21,906 nucleotides of DNA, taken from assembly GCA_937983315.1 (NCBI GenBank), contig CALKAH010000335.1:1-21906 (forward strand), in the 5' to 3' direction. Positions within the stretch are counted from its first letter, which is position 1. Each line of letters begins with the position of its first letter. The position numbers and the translations under genes are program-made. Source of the DNA: an uncultured Acholeplasmataceae bacterium (GTDB taxonomy: Bacteria; Bacillota_I; Bacilli_A; Acholeplasmatales; Acholeplasmataceae). This document shows positions 6,206 to 13,188 of the stretch, piece after piece. The notes beneath the pieces are model-generated. The model saw nothing but the letters and a program-made list of their open reading frames with translations. It was not told the origin of the DNA and did no database searches.

Positions 6206-6226
6206 AAAGGCGAATCATTCGCCTTT
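6206..6226 (-). terminator. intrinsic terminator of rpmG-secE-nusG
   Basis: Stem AAAGGCGAA / TTCGCCTTT (6206-6214 and 6218-6226), 3-base loop, T-tract on the minus strand. It overlaps the nusG stop codon. Confidence 0.85.
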
Positions 6227-6764
6227 AAGCTTCTTTAACATCATGAACATCGACTTCAGTTGGTGTTGCGCGTCCGAAGAGATCTAAGTCAACGGTGAGT
6301 TTTTCTTGGTCATCATCCACATTCGTGACAACACCTTTCATACCCAACCAAGTACCATTAATCACTTCAACAGACTTGTTCAACAGATGCATCCATGTGG
6401 GTTTACTGATGATACCAACCTTGAGTAAAATCTGATTGATTTCATCGGGTGAAAGTGGAACGGGTTTTGTTCCTCCACCTGAAGATCCCAAGAATCCAGT
6501 AACACGAGGTGTATTTCTCACCACGAACCATGATTCATCTGTGACGATCATTTCAACAAAGACATACCCAGGAAAGAGTTGTCTAATTTTTTCTTTTTCT
6601 TTACCGTCAGCCTTCTTTTCTATGACTGTTTCTTCAGGGACGATGACACGGAAAATGTAGTCGGACATCCCCATACTTTCGACACGTCGCTCCAAGTCAC
6701 TCTTGACGGCATTTTCATAACCTGAATAGGTTTGAATAATGTACCATCTGACCTTTTGCGTCAT
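6225..6764 (-). CDS. nusG: transcription termination/antitermination factor NusG
   Basis: NusG binds the clamp of RNA polymerase and modulates pausing, termination and transcription-translation coupling. The 179-residue product is the family's usual length. NGN domain about 5-115: WYIIQTYSGYENAVKSDLERR, then IVPEETVIEKK, LFPGYVFVEM and FVVRNTPRVTGFLG, all classical. The C-terminal KOW domain about 125-170 reads VEVINGTWLGMKGVVTNVD. The ATG at 6764 overlaps the secE stop (ATGA), so it is translationally coupled to secE. The operon ends directly after nusG at tandem terminators, whereas rplK-rplA, normally the next genes, lie more than 5 kb away behind an accessory block. Confidence 0.98.
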   Translation of the reverse strand: MTQKVRWYIIQTYSGYENAVKSDLERRVESMGMSDYIFRVIVPEETVIEKKADGKEKEKIRQLFPGYVFVEMIVTDESWFVVRNTPRVTGFLGSSGGGTKPVPLSPDEINQILLKVGIISKPTWMHLLNKSVEVINGTWLGMKGVVTNVDDDQEKLTVDLDLFGRATPTEVDVHDVKEA

Positions 6765-7183
6765 AGAATTTCACCCACGAGAAGGGTTGTAATGAGGAGA
6801 TTGAAGAGTAAGATGAAACCAGTAAGAAGGAATAAGAAGATCAAGGTACGAACCGCATGGTCTAAAAACTTGGGGAATGTTGGCCATGTGATTTTCTTGA
6901 GTTCAGGAATAGCTGGTAAGAAGAAAGGATAAATGACGAGGGCTAAACCAAAGAGTGAAATGGCAAATAAGACCCAAGCAAAGATAATCCCGTTATTACC
7001 TTGTCCTAAGACGGGGAAGTTTTCATTGATTTCTAAAAGTGAGTTTCCGCTAATGATCATCAGTGCGAGTGCGCCTGATAATGTTGCGAGAATACCTAAT
7101 AAAAGGTTCTCCCATTTATATTCTGTGGTTAATACTTCAAGCAACTTACTTTTTTGCTCGACTTGTTTTTGCTTGATTGCCAT
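6761..7183 (-). CDS. secE: preprotein translocase subunit SecE, three-TM form
   Basis: SecE clamps SecY in the SecYEG export channel. At 140 residues this is about twice the usual 60-75-residue Gram-positive form. The conserved core lies C-terminal: IPELKKITWPTFPKF (about 93-106), the amphipathic helix ending in the WP-S/T motif, followed by one TM (113-136). Two further hydrophobic segments at about 27-46 and 65-90 precede it, recalling the three-TM SecE of E. coli. The ATG at 7183 follows AGGAGG (7193-7198), which overlaps the rpmG stop; a longer frame to 7258 would overlap rpmG and is rejected. The stop overlaps the nusG start as ATGA. Order rpmG-secE-nusG supports the call strongly. Confidence 0.95.
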   Translation of the reverse strand: MAIKQKQVEQKSKLLEVLTTEYKWENLLLGILATLSGALALMIISGNSLLEINENFPVLGQGNNGIIFAWVLFAISLFGLALVIYPFFLPAIPELKKITWPTFPKFLDHAVRTLIFLFLLTGFILLFNLLITTLLVGEIL

Positions 7184-7196
7184 GTTGTTATGCCTC

Positions 7197-7346
7197 CTAT
7201 TTACTTTCTTTATGCAAGGTATGCTTGTTACATTTTGGACAAAACTTTTGTGTTTCAATCCGTTCTTTTTGAGTCGCTTTGTTCTTTGTTGTTGTATAAT
7301 TACGGCTCAAACATTCACTGCAAACTAAAATTATTTTCTCGCGCAT
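7197..7346 (-). CDS. rpmG: 50S ribosomal protein L33
   Basis: A 49-residue large-subunit protein. It begins [22 protein letters not shown] and ends [16 protein letters not shown], with two Cys pairs (C-x2-C at 9-12 and again near 36-39) that form the zinc-ribbon of the zinc-binding L33 type. Length and motifs are those of the family. ATG 7346 is preceded by GAGGTGG. It is the first gene of rpmG-secE-nusG, whose promoter is at 7380-7408; the stop TAG overlaps the Shine-Dalgarno of secE. Confidence 0.97.
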   Translation of the reverse strand: MREKIILVCSECLSRNYTTTKNKATQKERIETQKFCPKCNKHTLHKESK

Positions 7347-7379
7347 TAAAAAACCACCTCTGTGGTCATTCGCAAATGT

Positions 7380-7408
7380 ATTTTAACACTTACGATTGAC
7401 TAAGTCAA
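7380..7408 (-). promoter_or_regulatory. promoter of rpmG-secE-nusG
   Basis: Minus strand: -35 TTGACT (7408-7403), 17-base spacer, -10 TAAAAT (7385-7380). It lies just after the sigma-factor stop codon; no terminator is seen between that gene and this promoter. Confidence 0.8.
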
Positions 7409-7419
7409 CTACCTATTCA

Positions 7420-7926
7420 TTATAACACAATTTTATATTTTGACTTGATACGATAAATCGCATTATAGATTTGTTTGATGTGATATCCTGTGTCCTGTGC
7501 AATCTGTCTGACAGACTGTCTTTGAACAAAATAACGTTGATGAATCTCGGATTCAAGTTCAGATTCAAAGGTCAAATATGGAGCTTCTTCCTCAAATAGA
7601 ACAGTATCTTTGATAAACTCTGTCGTCTCATAAAGCTGATAATCAGGAAGTCCTTTCATCAACTGATAAAAATGACGTTTTAGGATCAGTTCAAAGTATC
7701 GGGTAAAGCATTTGTTATATTTCTCATTGAAGGATCGAATAGCTTTAAGAAGCATTAAAAGTCCTTCTTGATGAAAATCGTCGTATTCTTTTTGCTCAAG
7801 ATGAAGCGTATGAATCTGTTTCCAGATGAACCTTTGGTATTTTTGATACATAAATGCAAGCGCATGTTCACAACCATCGGTTTGAATCAAATAGATCAGT
7901 TCATAATCGTTCATCACATAGATCAT
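7420..7926 (-). CDS. RNA polymerase sigma-70 family factor, SigH-position
   Basis: A 168-residue alternative sigma factor. Region 2 is recognisable at about 48-88: DDFHQEGLLMLLKAIRSFNEKY...FTRYFELILKRHF, the DLxQEGxxGLxxAxxxFDxxxxxxFxxFAxxxIxR pattern. A region 4 helix-turn-helix is at about 137-165: SVRQIAQDTGYHIKQIYNAIYRIKSKYK. The middle part (95-130) is short and acidic. It occupies the place of sigH between rlmB and rpmG as in Bacillus, but is clearly shorter (SigH about 218 residues) and diverged, so the symbol is left blank. In Bacillus SigH drives competence/early sporulation genes, and a SigH-like factor in Mycoplasma genitalium controls recombination; the targets here are unknown. 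Start ATG 7926 overlaps the rlmB stop (ATGA); an in-frame ATG at 7914 is an alternative. Confidence 0.85.
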   Translation of the reverse strand: MIYVMNDYELIYLIQTDGCEHALAFMYQKYQRFIWKQIHTLHLEQKEYDDFHQEGLLMLLKAIRSFNEKYNKCFTRYFELILKRHFYQLMKGLPDYQLYETTEFIKDTVLFEEEAPYLTFESELESEIHQRYFVQRQSVRQIAQDTGYHIKQIYNAIYRIKSKYKIVL

Positions 7927-8624
7927 ATGTTTTCTTTAGCCTTATACATCATTAACGCAGCAGCAACACTCACATTGAGAGAATTGATTTTGCCGTGCAT
8001 CGGTATTTTTACTAATAGATCACAGTTTTGTTTGACTAAGGGACGAATACCTTCACCTTCATTACCCATCACGATGGCTAATGATACGTTTTTCGGTAAA
8101 TCATCATACGTTTTATCCGTATTTCCATCGGTACCCACCACCCAAACGTGATGTTTTTTAAGTTCCATGATGGCTTGATTGATATTAGGAACTAAAATCA
8201 CCTTCACATGTTCGATCGCACCTGATGAAACTTTCGCAACGGTTGCTGTGAGAGGAACGGCGTTTTTCTTACTCATGATGATGCCATCTAATTGAACAGC
8301 TTCTGCAGTTCGCATCACCGCACCTAAATTGTGAGGATCTTCCACACCATCTAAGATGAGAAAAAATTGTTTCTTATTCTGATCAAGCACATCAGATAGT
8401 TCATAGGTTTGATAATCTTCGACTTCAGCAACTACCCCCTGATGAAGTGCATCCTTGGTCATGCGATTGAGTTCGTTTTTGGATGTTTTTCGATAGCTCA
8501 CATTGCGATCACTTAAAAACTTAAACAATGCACTATCGTTTAATTTTTCATCAACATAAAGCTGATCAATTCTTCTTTTTGCGTAGATTGCTTCTTTAAT
8601 CACGTTTTTTCCATAGATGAGCAT
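7923..8624 (-). CDS. rlmB: 23S rRNA 2'-O-ribose methyltransferase, RlmB/TrmH (SpoU) family
   Basis: A 233-residue SAM-dependent methyltransferase that by family would 2'-O-methylate a guanosine of 23S rRNA. N-terminal substrate-binding domain about 1-75 (YGKNVIKEAI, HQGVVAEVEDY); then the knotted SPOUT domain with the three SpoU motifs: LDGVEDPHNLGAVMRTAE (about 92-109, with catalytic Asn/Arg), IVMGNEGEGIRPLV (about 183-196) and IPMHGKINSLNVSVAAAL (about 206-223). All key residues are present and length is slightly below the usual 240-250. ATG 8624 follows AAAGGGGG. Upstream lies the terminator of the P-type ATPase gene; downstream the sigma gene overlaps by 4 bases, so the pair is an operon. 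yacP, usually between these two, is absent. Confidence 0.93.
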   Translation of the reverse strand: MLIYGKNVIKEAIYAKRRIDQLYVDEKLNDSALFKFLSDRNVSYRKTSKNELNRMTKDALHQGVVAEVEDYQTYELSDVLDQNKKQFFLILDGVEDPHNLGAVMRTAEAVQLDGIIMSKKNAVPLTATVAKVSSGAIEHVKVILVPNINQAIMELKKHHVWVVGTDGNTDKTYDDLPKNVSLAIVMGNEGEGIRPLVKQNCDLLVKIPMHGKINSLNVSVAAALMMYKAKENI

Positions 8625-8701
8625 AAAGCATCCCCCTTTCTTTTGGGTGTATCATGAATGCATTTATCAATCCATGACACAGTCGGTAAAAAATCATGTA
8701 A

Positions 8702-8721
8702 AAGGGCGCATGAGCGCCCTT
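8702..8721 (-). terminator. terminator of the P-type ATPase gene
   Basis: GC-rich stem AAGGGCGC / GCGCCCTT (8-bp, arms 8702-8709 and 8714-8721) with an ATGA/TCAT tetraloop, followed on the minus strand by TTACATGATTTTTT. It lies 4 bases past the stop codon. Confidence 0.8.
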
Positions 8722-8724
8722 CAG

Positions 8725-11373
8725 TTATTGAATATCGGCGAGTTTATTGATGATGGTTCGAATAAAGAGTTTGATCCAACCATAGAGGTTTGATAAAACA
8801 TGCATCATCGGATACGTTGCTTGTGCAAGAACAAGCAGGAGGAGAATATGGGGTGCACCTAAGACAACCGATGAATCATAGAATCGGCTGGGTACAATGG
8901 GCACAAACTGGAAGAAGTTGGGCATGAAGAAGATACCAAAGATGAAGGCAGCCACCATTAAAATGAAGAGAATACGGCGCATCTTATTAAAGGGTGTTGA
9001 GACTCTAAAGAGAACGGTGAGTGACACGACGGTTGCTGAAATAACAACGAGTGTTTCTGTAATCTTATCTGACATCGCAAGTGGAACCTGGAATGCAAAG
9101 ATGATTAAACTGTTAATCATGACGACTAATGCACCAGGAAGCGCAGCTTTTAAGATGTTCCATAAGAATTTACCCACCACTAAACGATTGTTAGGTTCCA
9201 GTGCAATAAAGAACGAAGGAATACCAATAACCAAATAGTCAATCAAGATGAGCTGGTTGGGTTGAATGGGGTAAACCCCTTTTCTGATGATCGCAACAAT
9301 CGCGAGTAAGAATGAGAAGATTGTCTTCGTTAAGAAGAGAGTGGATACACGTTGAACGTTATTGATGACTCTTCTTCCTTCGCTCACCACTTTAGGCATG
9401 GACGAGAAATTGGAATCAAGTAACACCAAGTGAGAAACGTTACGTGCAGCTTCTGAACCGGATGCCATTGCAATCGAGGTGTCCGCTTCCTTTAAGGCAA
9501 GGATATCGTTCACACCATCTCCCGTCATCGCAACCGTACGTCCATTGTTTTTAAGTGATTCAATCAAAAGTTTTTTCTGTTGTGGCGAGACACGTCCAAA
9601 GACGGTGAAGCGTGATGCTGAACGGACAACTTCTTTATCTTGCATGCCTTCTAATGAGACATACTTATCAGCATTTGCAATACCCGCGCGCTGTGAAATA
9701 CGTGAAACCGTGACAGGGTTATCACCTGAGATCACTTTGACATCGACGTTATGGGACTTAAAGTAATCAATCGTATCAATCGCATCAGGACGAATCGTAT
9801 CTTCAATCATGATCAAGGCAAGCGGTAAAACTTTACCCGTGACTTGATTATCCACGATATCACCATCACTGAATGCAACCACGAGAACACGATAACCTTC
9901 TTGAGATTGCTTATCGACTTCTTTTGCAATTAAACTGTAGTTTTCTTTAACAACAAATTCAGGAGCACCTAATACGAATGTGCCATATCGATCAAATTGA
10001 ACGGCTGAAAATTTGCGTTGAGACGAGAATGGAATAAGTGCCTTATGTCGGATTCGTTTTGCGGTACCAAAGCGTTCAGCGAGGGCATCAGAGGTCAAGT
10101 TGGGGTCGTTTTGGGCATTGATCATCGCAGAAATAATATTCTTCAATGGTAGTCCAGTATCATTCTTATATTCAATGATACTTTTGACTGTCATCGTACC
10201 ATCGGTGATCGTTCCTGTTTTATCCAAACAGAGGGTATCCACACGGGCAAGCATTTCAATGCAGTATAGTTCTTGAACGAGGGTATTATTTTGAGCAAGT
10301 CTGATGACACCGACGGCGAGTGCCATGGATGTTAATAAGAAGAGTCCTGAAGGAATCATCCCAATCATCGCACCTGCTGTCTTTTGAACAATTTCATTGT
10401 AAGGAAGTGCTGAGTAATTACTCATCAAATAGAAGAGTGTTGCTGCGAGTGGGATAATGAGTGCACCAACAATACGGATGATGACACGTAGTGAGCCAAG
10501 TAAATCAGATTCTGGTTTCTTATATTTCTTCGCTTGATTGGTTAATTTTTGAATGTAGATGTTATGACCAACAGCAGTCGCTTGTGCATAGCAATTACCT
10601 GATACAACAAATGAACCAGAATAAAGAGTATCTCCCTTTTTCTTGACTATCGCATCCGATTCACCGGTGAGAAGTGATTCATTGACTTCGACTGAACCCT
10701 GACGTACAACAGCATCTGCAGGAATTTGTTTTCCTGATGAGAGATGGAGAATATCGTCAATCACGACATCAGCAACCCCAATTTCAAGTTCACTACCATC
10801 ACGAATGACAATGGCGGTTGGAGCTGTTAATAAGGATAATTTATCAATCGTCTTTTTCGCACGAATTTCTTGAATAATCCCAATCGTGATGTTTGCCGTA
10901 ATAACACCCATGAAAAAGAGTTGTGAGATCGCTGCTTTCACTGAGATGAGCCACGCTGCAATCCCAAAGTTTAAAAAGTTAAAGAATGTAAAAATATTGG
11001 ATGTAATAATATTGGTAATCGACTTAGATGATCCCATATCACCAATATTGGCAAGACCTGCCATTTGGCGAAGTTCAACTTCTTCAGTCGATAATCCTTT
11101 TTCGATTTCCGGATTGTATCGTTCGACAACGATATCATCTTTTGTTTTCACGCGTGACTTGAGGTCAATCGCTTCTTTGGGTTCATCATCGAGTGGGACA
11201 TGTAATCCTAAAGGATCACCCTGCATGGTGACAAGTTCTTCTTTGATGACGGTTTTGGGACCTTTTTGTTTTTTGGGTTTTTCTGTATCAGCAACTGCAA
11301 CATCATCGATGAGTGCTTCTAAATCTTGCTGATTTTTATTCCCACTGATCTTCTTATCCACCGTTTTTTCCAT
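8725..11373 (-). CDS. P-type cation-transporting ATPase, CtpE-like
   Basis: An 882-residue ATP-driven cation pump. Landmarks: actuator motif LLTGES (235-239), M4 motif IPSGL (340-344) just before the phosphorylation motif CLDKTGTITDG (D384), nucleotide-binding KFSA (454-457), RVSPQQK, and the hinge TGDGVNDILALKEAD (617-631). TM helices: a pair about 125-170, a pair about 295-360, and six near the C-terminus (about 675-875), giving the usual ten. PSGL instead of PEGL/CPx and the long C-terminal membrane part fit the CtpE-like group (a Ca2+ uptake ATPase in mycobacteria); ion specificity here is inference. An N-terminal charged extension of about 90 residues (Lys/Asp/Glu-rich) precedes the conserved GLSTEEVELRQ start. 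ATG 11373, with AAGGAG upstream, overlaps the end of mrnC by 20 bases, so it is last gene of cysS-mrnC-ATPase. It interrupts the usual mrnC-rlmB adjacency. Confidence 0.9.
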   Translation of the reverse strand: MEKTVDKKISGNKNQQDLEALIDDVAVADTEKPKKQKGPKTVIKEELVTMQGDPLGLHVPLDDEPKEAIDLKSRVKTKDDIVVERYNPEIEKGLSTEEVELRQMAGLANIGDMGSSKSITNIITSNIFTFFNFLNFGIAAWLISVKAAISQLFFMGVITANITIGIIQEIRAKKTIDKLSLLTAPTAIVIRDGSELEIGVADVVIDDILHLSSGKQIPADAVVRQGSVEVNESLLTGESDAIVKKKGDTLYSGSFVVSGNCYAQATAVGHNIYIQKLTNQAKKYKKPESDLLGSLRVIIRIVGALIIPLAATLFYLMSNYSALPYNEIVQKTAGAMIGMIPSGLFLLTSMALAVGVIRLAQNNTLVQELYCIEMLARVDTLCLDKTGTITDGTMTVKSIIEYKNDTGLPLKNIISAMINAQNDPNLTSDALAERFGTAKRIRHKALIPFSSQRKFSAVQFDRYGTFVLGAPEFVVKENYSLIAKEVDKQSQEGYRVLVVAFSDGDIVDNQVTGKVLPLALIMIEDTIRPDAIDTIDYFKSHNVDVKVISGDNPVTVSRISQRAGIANADKYVSLEGMQDKEVVRSASRFTVFGRVSPQQKKLLIESLKNNGRTVAMTGDGVNDILALKEADTSIAMASGSEAARNVSHLVLLDSNFSSMPKVVSEGRRVINNVQRVSTLFLTKTIFSFLLAIVAIIRKGVYPIQPNQLILIDYLVIGIPSFFIALEPNNRLVVGKFLWNILKAALPGALVVMINSLIIFAFQVPLAMSDKITETLVVISATVVSLTVLFRVSTPFNKMRRILFILMVAAFIFGIFFMPNFFQFVPIVPSRFYDSSVVLGAPHILLLLVLAQATYPMMHVLSNLYGWIKLFIRTIINKLADIQ

Positions 11374-11743
11374 GGGATTCTCCTTCCTCGATCCATTGGA
11401 TCGCTTCTTCAATAAGCGCATATGCGCGTTTTTCATTCATCAGATAGACTCCACCGATGAGCGCTTCAAATCCAGTCGCGTGTGCATAGGTTTTTGGATC
11501 CATATTGCCACGACCACGACCTGATGCGTTACGACCCCTTTTGAAAAAATCAAGTTCTTCTTCGGAGAGACGATTGTTTTCGATCAAATAATCGACAATA
11601 GAAGCTTGAGCACGTCCAGATGTATAGCGAATCGCACGTTTGTGTAAATCGTTGACATCGGTCCATTTTTGATTGATTAAATATTGACGTATCACTAATT
11701 CATAGTAACTGTCGCCTAAATAAGCGAGCGTTAATCCATTCAA
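11354..11743 (-). CDS. mrnC: Mini-ribonuclease III
   Basis: A 129-residue dimeric RNase III-like endonuclease lacking a dsRNA-binding domain; in Bacillus it matures 23S rRNA ends. The catalytic RNase III helix is clear: LAYLGDSYYELVIRQYL (about 6-22, with the acidic Asp/Glu pair), then VNDLHKRAIRYTSGRAQA, FFKRGRNASGRGRGNMD, and the second acidic helix ATGFEALIGGVYL (Glu of FEALIG). Length agrees with the family. The start is TTG at 11743, two bases after the cysS stop, with a GAGG stretch at proper distance; no in-frame ATG lies near. It follows cysS as in Bacillus and overlaps the ATPase gene by 20 bases. Confidence 0.93.
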   Translation of the reverse strand: MNGLTLAYLGDSYYELVIRQYLINQKWTDVNDLHKRAIRYTSGRAQASIVDYLIENNRLSEEELDFFKRGRNASGRGRGNMDPKTYAHATGFEALIGGVYLMNEKRAYALIEEAIQWIEEGESHGKNGG

Positions 11744-11744
11744 C

Positions 11745-13061
11745 TTACATCCATCCTCGCTCGCTAAGTTGATCTCTGAGTTGATCAGCTCGTGCGTAGT
11801 CTTTATCGTGACGAGCTTGTTCCCACGCTTTATAAAGAGATAGGGTGTCGTCGCTCAGTTCATATCTTGGCATGATGCCTAAGATTTCTAAAATTGTCTT
11901 GGTCGTTTGATACAACACAGCCAGTCGCATCACATCTTTTTCTTTGTTCATGAGCTTGAGCAAATCATAAATTAAGGTGACGACATTCGGTGTATTGAAA
12001 TCATCATTCATGAGCGAATAAAAGCTATCCATCATCTCATGATCGATATCGAGCGTGAATGCTTTGGCGATAGACACGGATAAAAAAGCTTTTTTAAGGC
12101 TTCTTTTTATTTTATCATATTCTTTACCATACTGTGACATTAATTCTTCCGAGTAGTTTATGGGCATCCGGTAATGATGACCAATCATCAGAAAGCGGAA
12201 TGCGAGCGGGTCATAGACTTGAATCAGGTCTTTCACCCATGTGATATTTCCAAGAGATTTACTCATCTTCGTATCATTGACATCAAGGCGACCCACATGC
12301 ATCCAATAACGTGCGATATGATGATGATCATGAGCAAGGGTTTGTGCAATTTCATTTTCATGGTGAGGGAACTTAAGATCTGTTCCACCACCGTGAATAT
12401 CGATTTCACCGTTGAAGATTTCATGGTTCATCACGGCGCATTCGGTATGCCATCCTGGACGTCCATATCCCCATGGTGATTCATAGCGAAGACCTTCATC
12501 GGTGGTTTTCCAAATTGAAAAATCGCGTGGATCTTCTTTATCATCTTCAAGTGTGATTCTGACACCTTGGTTGAGTTCTTGAATGTTTTGTTTGCTTAGG
12601 ATACCATATTCTGAAACTTTGGACACACGGAAATAGACACCTGATGGTCTGATATAAGCATATCCCTTATCGATAAGTTCGTGAATGTATTCAATCATGT
12701 TTGTCACATATTGTGTCGCACGTGGCATGATATCAGGAAGTGCACTACCTAAAGATGATGTCATCTCGATGAATGCATCGGTATACTGTTTTGTGATTTG
12801 ATCTTCTTTGACATTTAATTCTTTTGCTTTATCGATGATCTTATCGTCCACATCGGTGATGTTAGATACCAATAAAACATCGTATCCGACGTGACTTAAA
12901 TAACGTTTGACAACATCAAAAAAGATGACAGGGCGTGCGTTGCCAAGATGAATGTCACCATAGACTGTGGGTCCGCAGACATACATGGTCACCCGCTTTG
13001 GTGTGATGGTTTCAAATGGCGCAATCGTTTGTGTGAGTGAATTATAAATTTTAATCATCAT
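11745..13061 (-). CDS. cysS: cysteine--tRNA ligase
   Basis: Class I aminoacyl-tRNA synthetase that charges tRNA-Cys. It is 438 residues, slightly short of the usual 460-470. Rossmann fold with the HIGH-type motif IHLGNAR (37-43) and the KMSKSLGN motif (265-272). Zinc ligands are in place: Cys29 in YVCGPTVY, Cys208 in HTECAVM, and His/Glu in PHHENEIAQ (233-237). The anticodon-binding C-terminal domain ends with DYARADQLRDQLSERGW, a normal family ending. Two consecutive ATGs (13061 and 13058) follow GAGGAGG. A good promoter lies at 13082-13110, so this heads cysS-mrnC-ATPase. cysE, which precedes cysS in Bacillus, is missing. Confidence 0.97.
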   Translation of the reverse strand: MMIKIYNSLTQTIAPFETITPKRVTMYVCGPTVYGDIHLGNARPVIFFDVVKRYLSHVGYDVLLVSNITDVDDKIIDKAKELNVKEDQITKQYTDAFIEMTSSLGSALPDIMPRATQYVTNMIEYIHELIDKGYAYIRPSGVYFRVSKVSEYGILSKQNIQELNQGVRITLEDDKEDPRDFSIWKTTDEGLRYESPWGYGRPGWHTECAVMNHEIFNGEIDIHGGGTDLKFPHHENEIAQTLAHDHHHIARYWMHVGRLDVNDTKMSKSLGNITWVKDLIQVYDPLAFRFLMIGHHYRMPINYSEELMSQYGKEYDKIKRSLKKAFLSVSIAKAFTLDIDHEMMDSFYSLMNDDFNTPNVVTLIYDLLKLMNKEKDVMRLAVLYQTTKTILEILGIMPRYELSDDTLSLYKAWEQARHDKDYARADQLRDQLSERGWM

Positions 13062-13081
13062 GATGCCCTCCTCTTTGTTTT

Positions 13082-13110
13082 ATTATAGATGAAAACAAAG
13101 AATTATACAA
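13082..13110 (-). promoter_or_regulatory. promoter of cysS-mrnC-ATPase
   Basis: Minus strand: -35 TTGTAT (13110-13105), 17-base spacer, -10 TATAAT (13087-13082). The -35 element itself forms part of another TATAAT-containing stretch (TTGTATAAT) that could be a second, upstream -10. Confidence 0.7.
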
Positions 13111-13160
13111 GAAATCTTGCCTAAATAAGCCCTTTTTCGGTGATACATGAAAAAACAAAA

Positions 13161-13183
13161 GCTACCCATAAAAATCGGGTAGC
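13161..13183 (-). terminator. terminator of the DUF2779 gene
   Basis: Stem GCTACCC / GGGTAGC (7 bp, loop 9 bases) followed on the minus strand by TTTTGTTTTTT; 6 bases past the stop. Confidence 0.85.
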
Positions 13184-13188
13184 ATGAC

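Noticed and set aside
8641..8700. Imperfect inverted repeat GTGTatCATG...CATGACAC in the ATPase-rlmB spacer as a riboswitch or operator
   Set aside because: Short arms with a bulge and a long loop; not distinguishable from chance by reading alone.
10886..11332. 148-codon open frame on the plus strand inside the P-type ATPase gene
   Set aside because: Antisense to a conserved gene, Ser/Ile-rich composition of a shadow frame, no Shine-Dalgarno or promoter.
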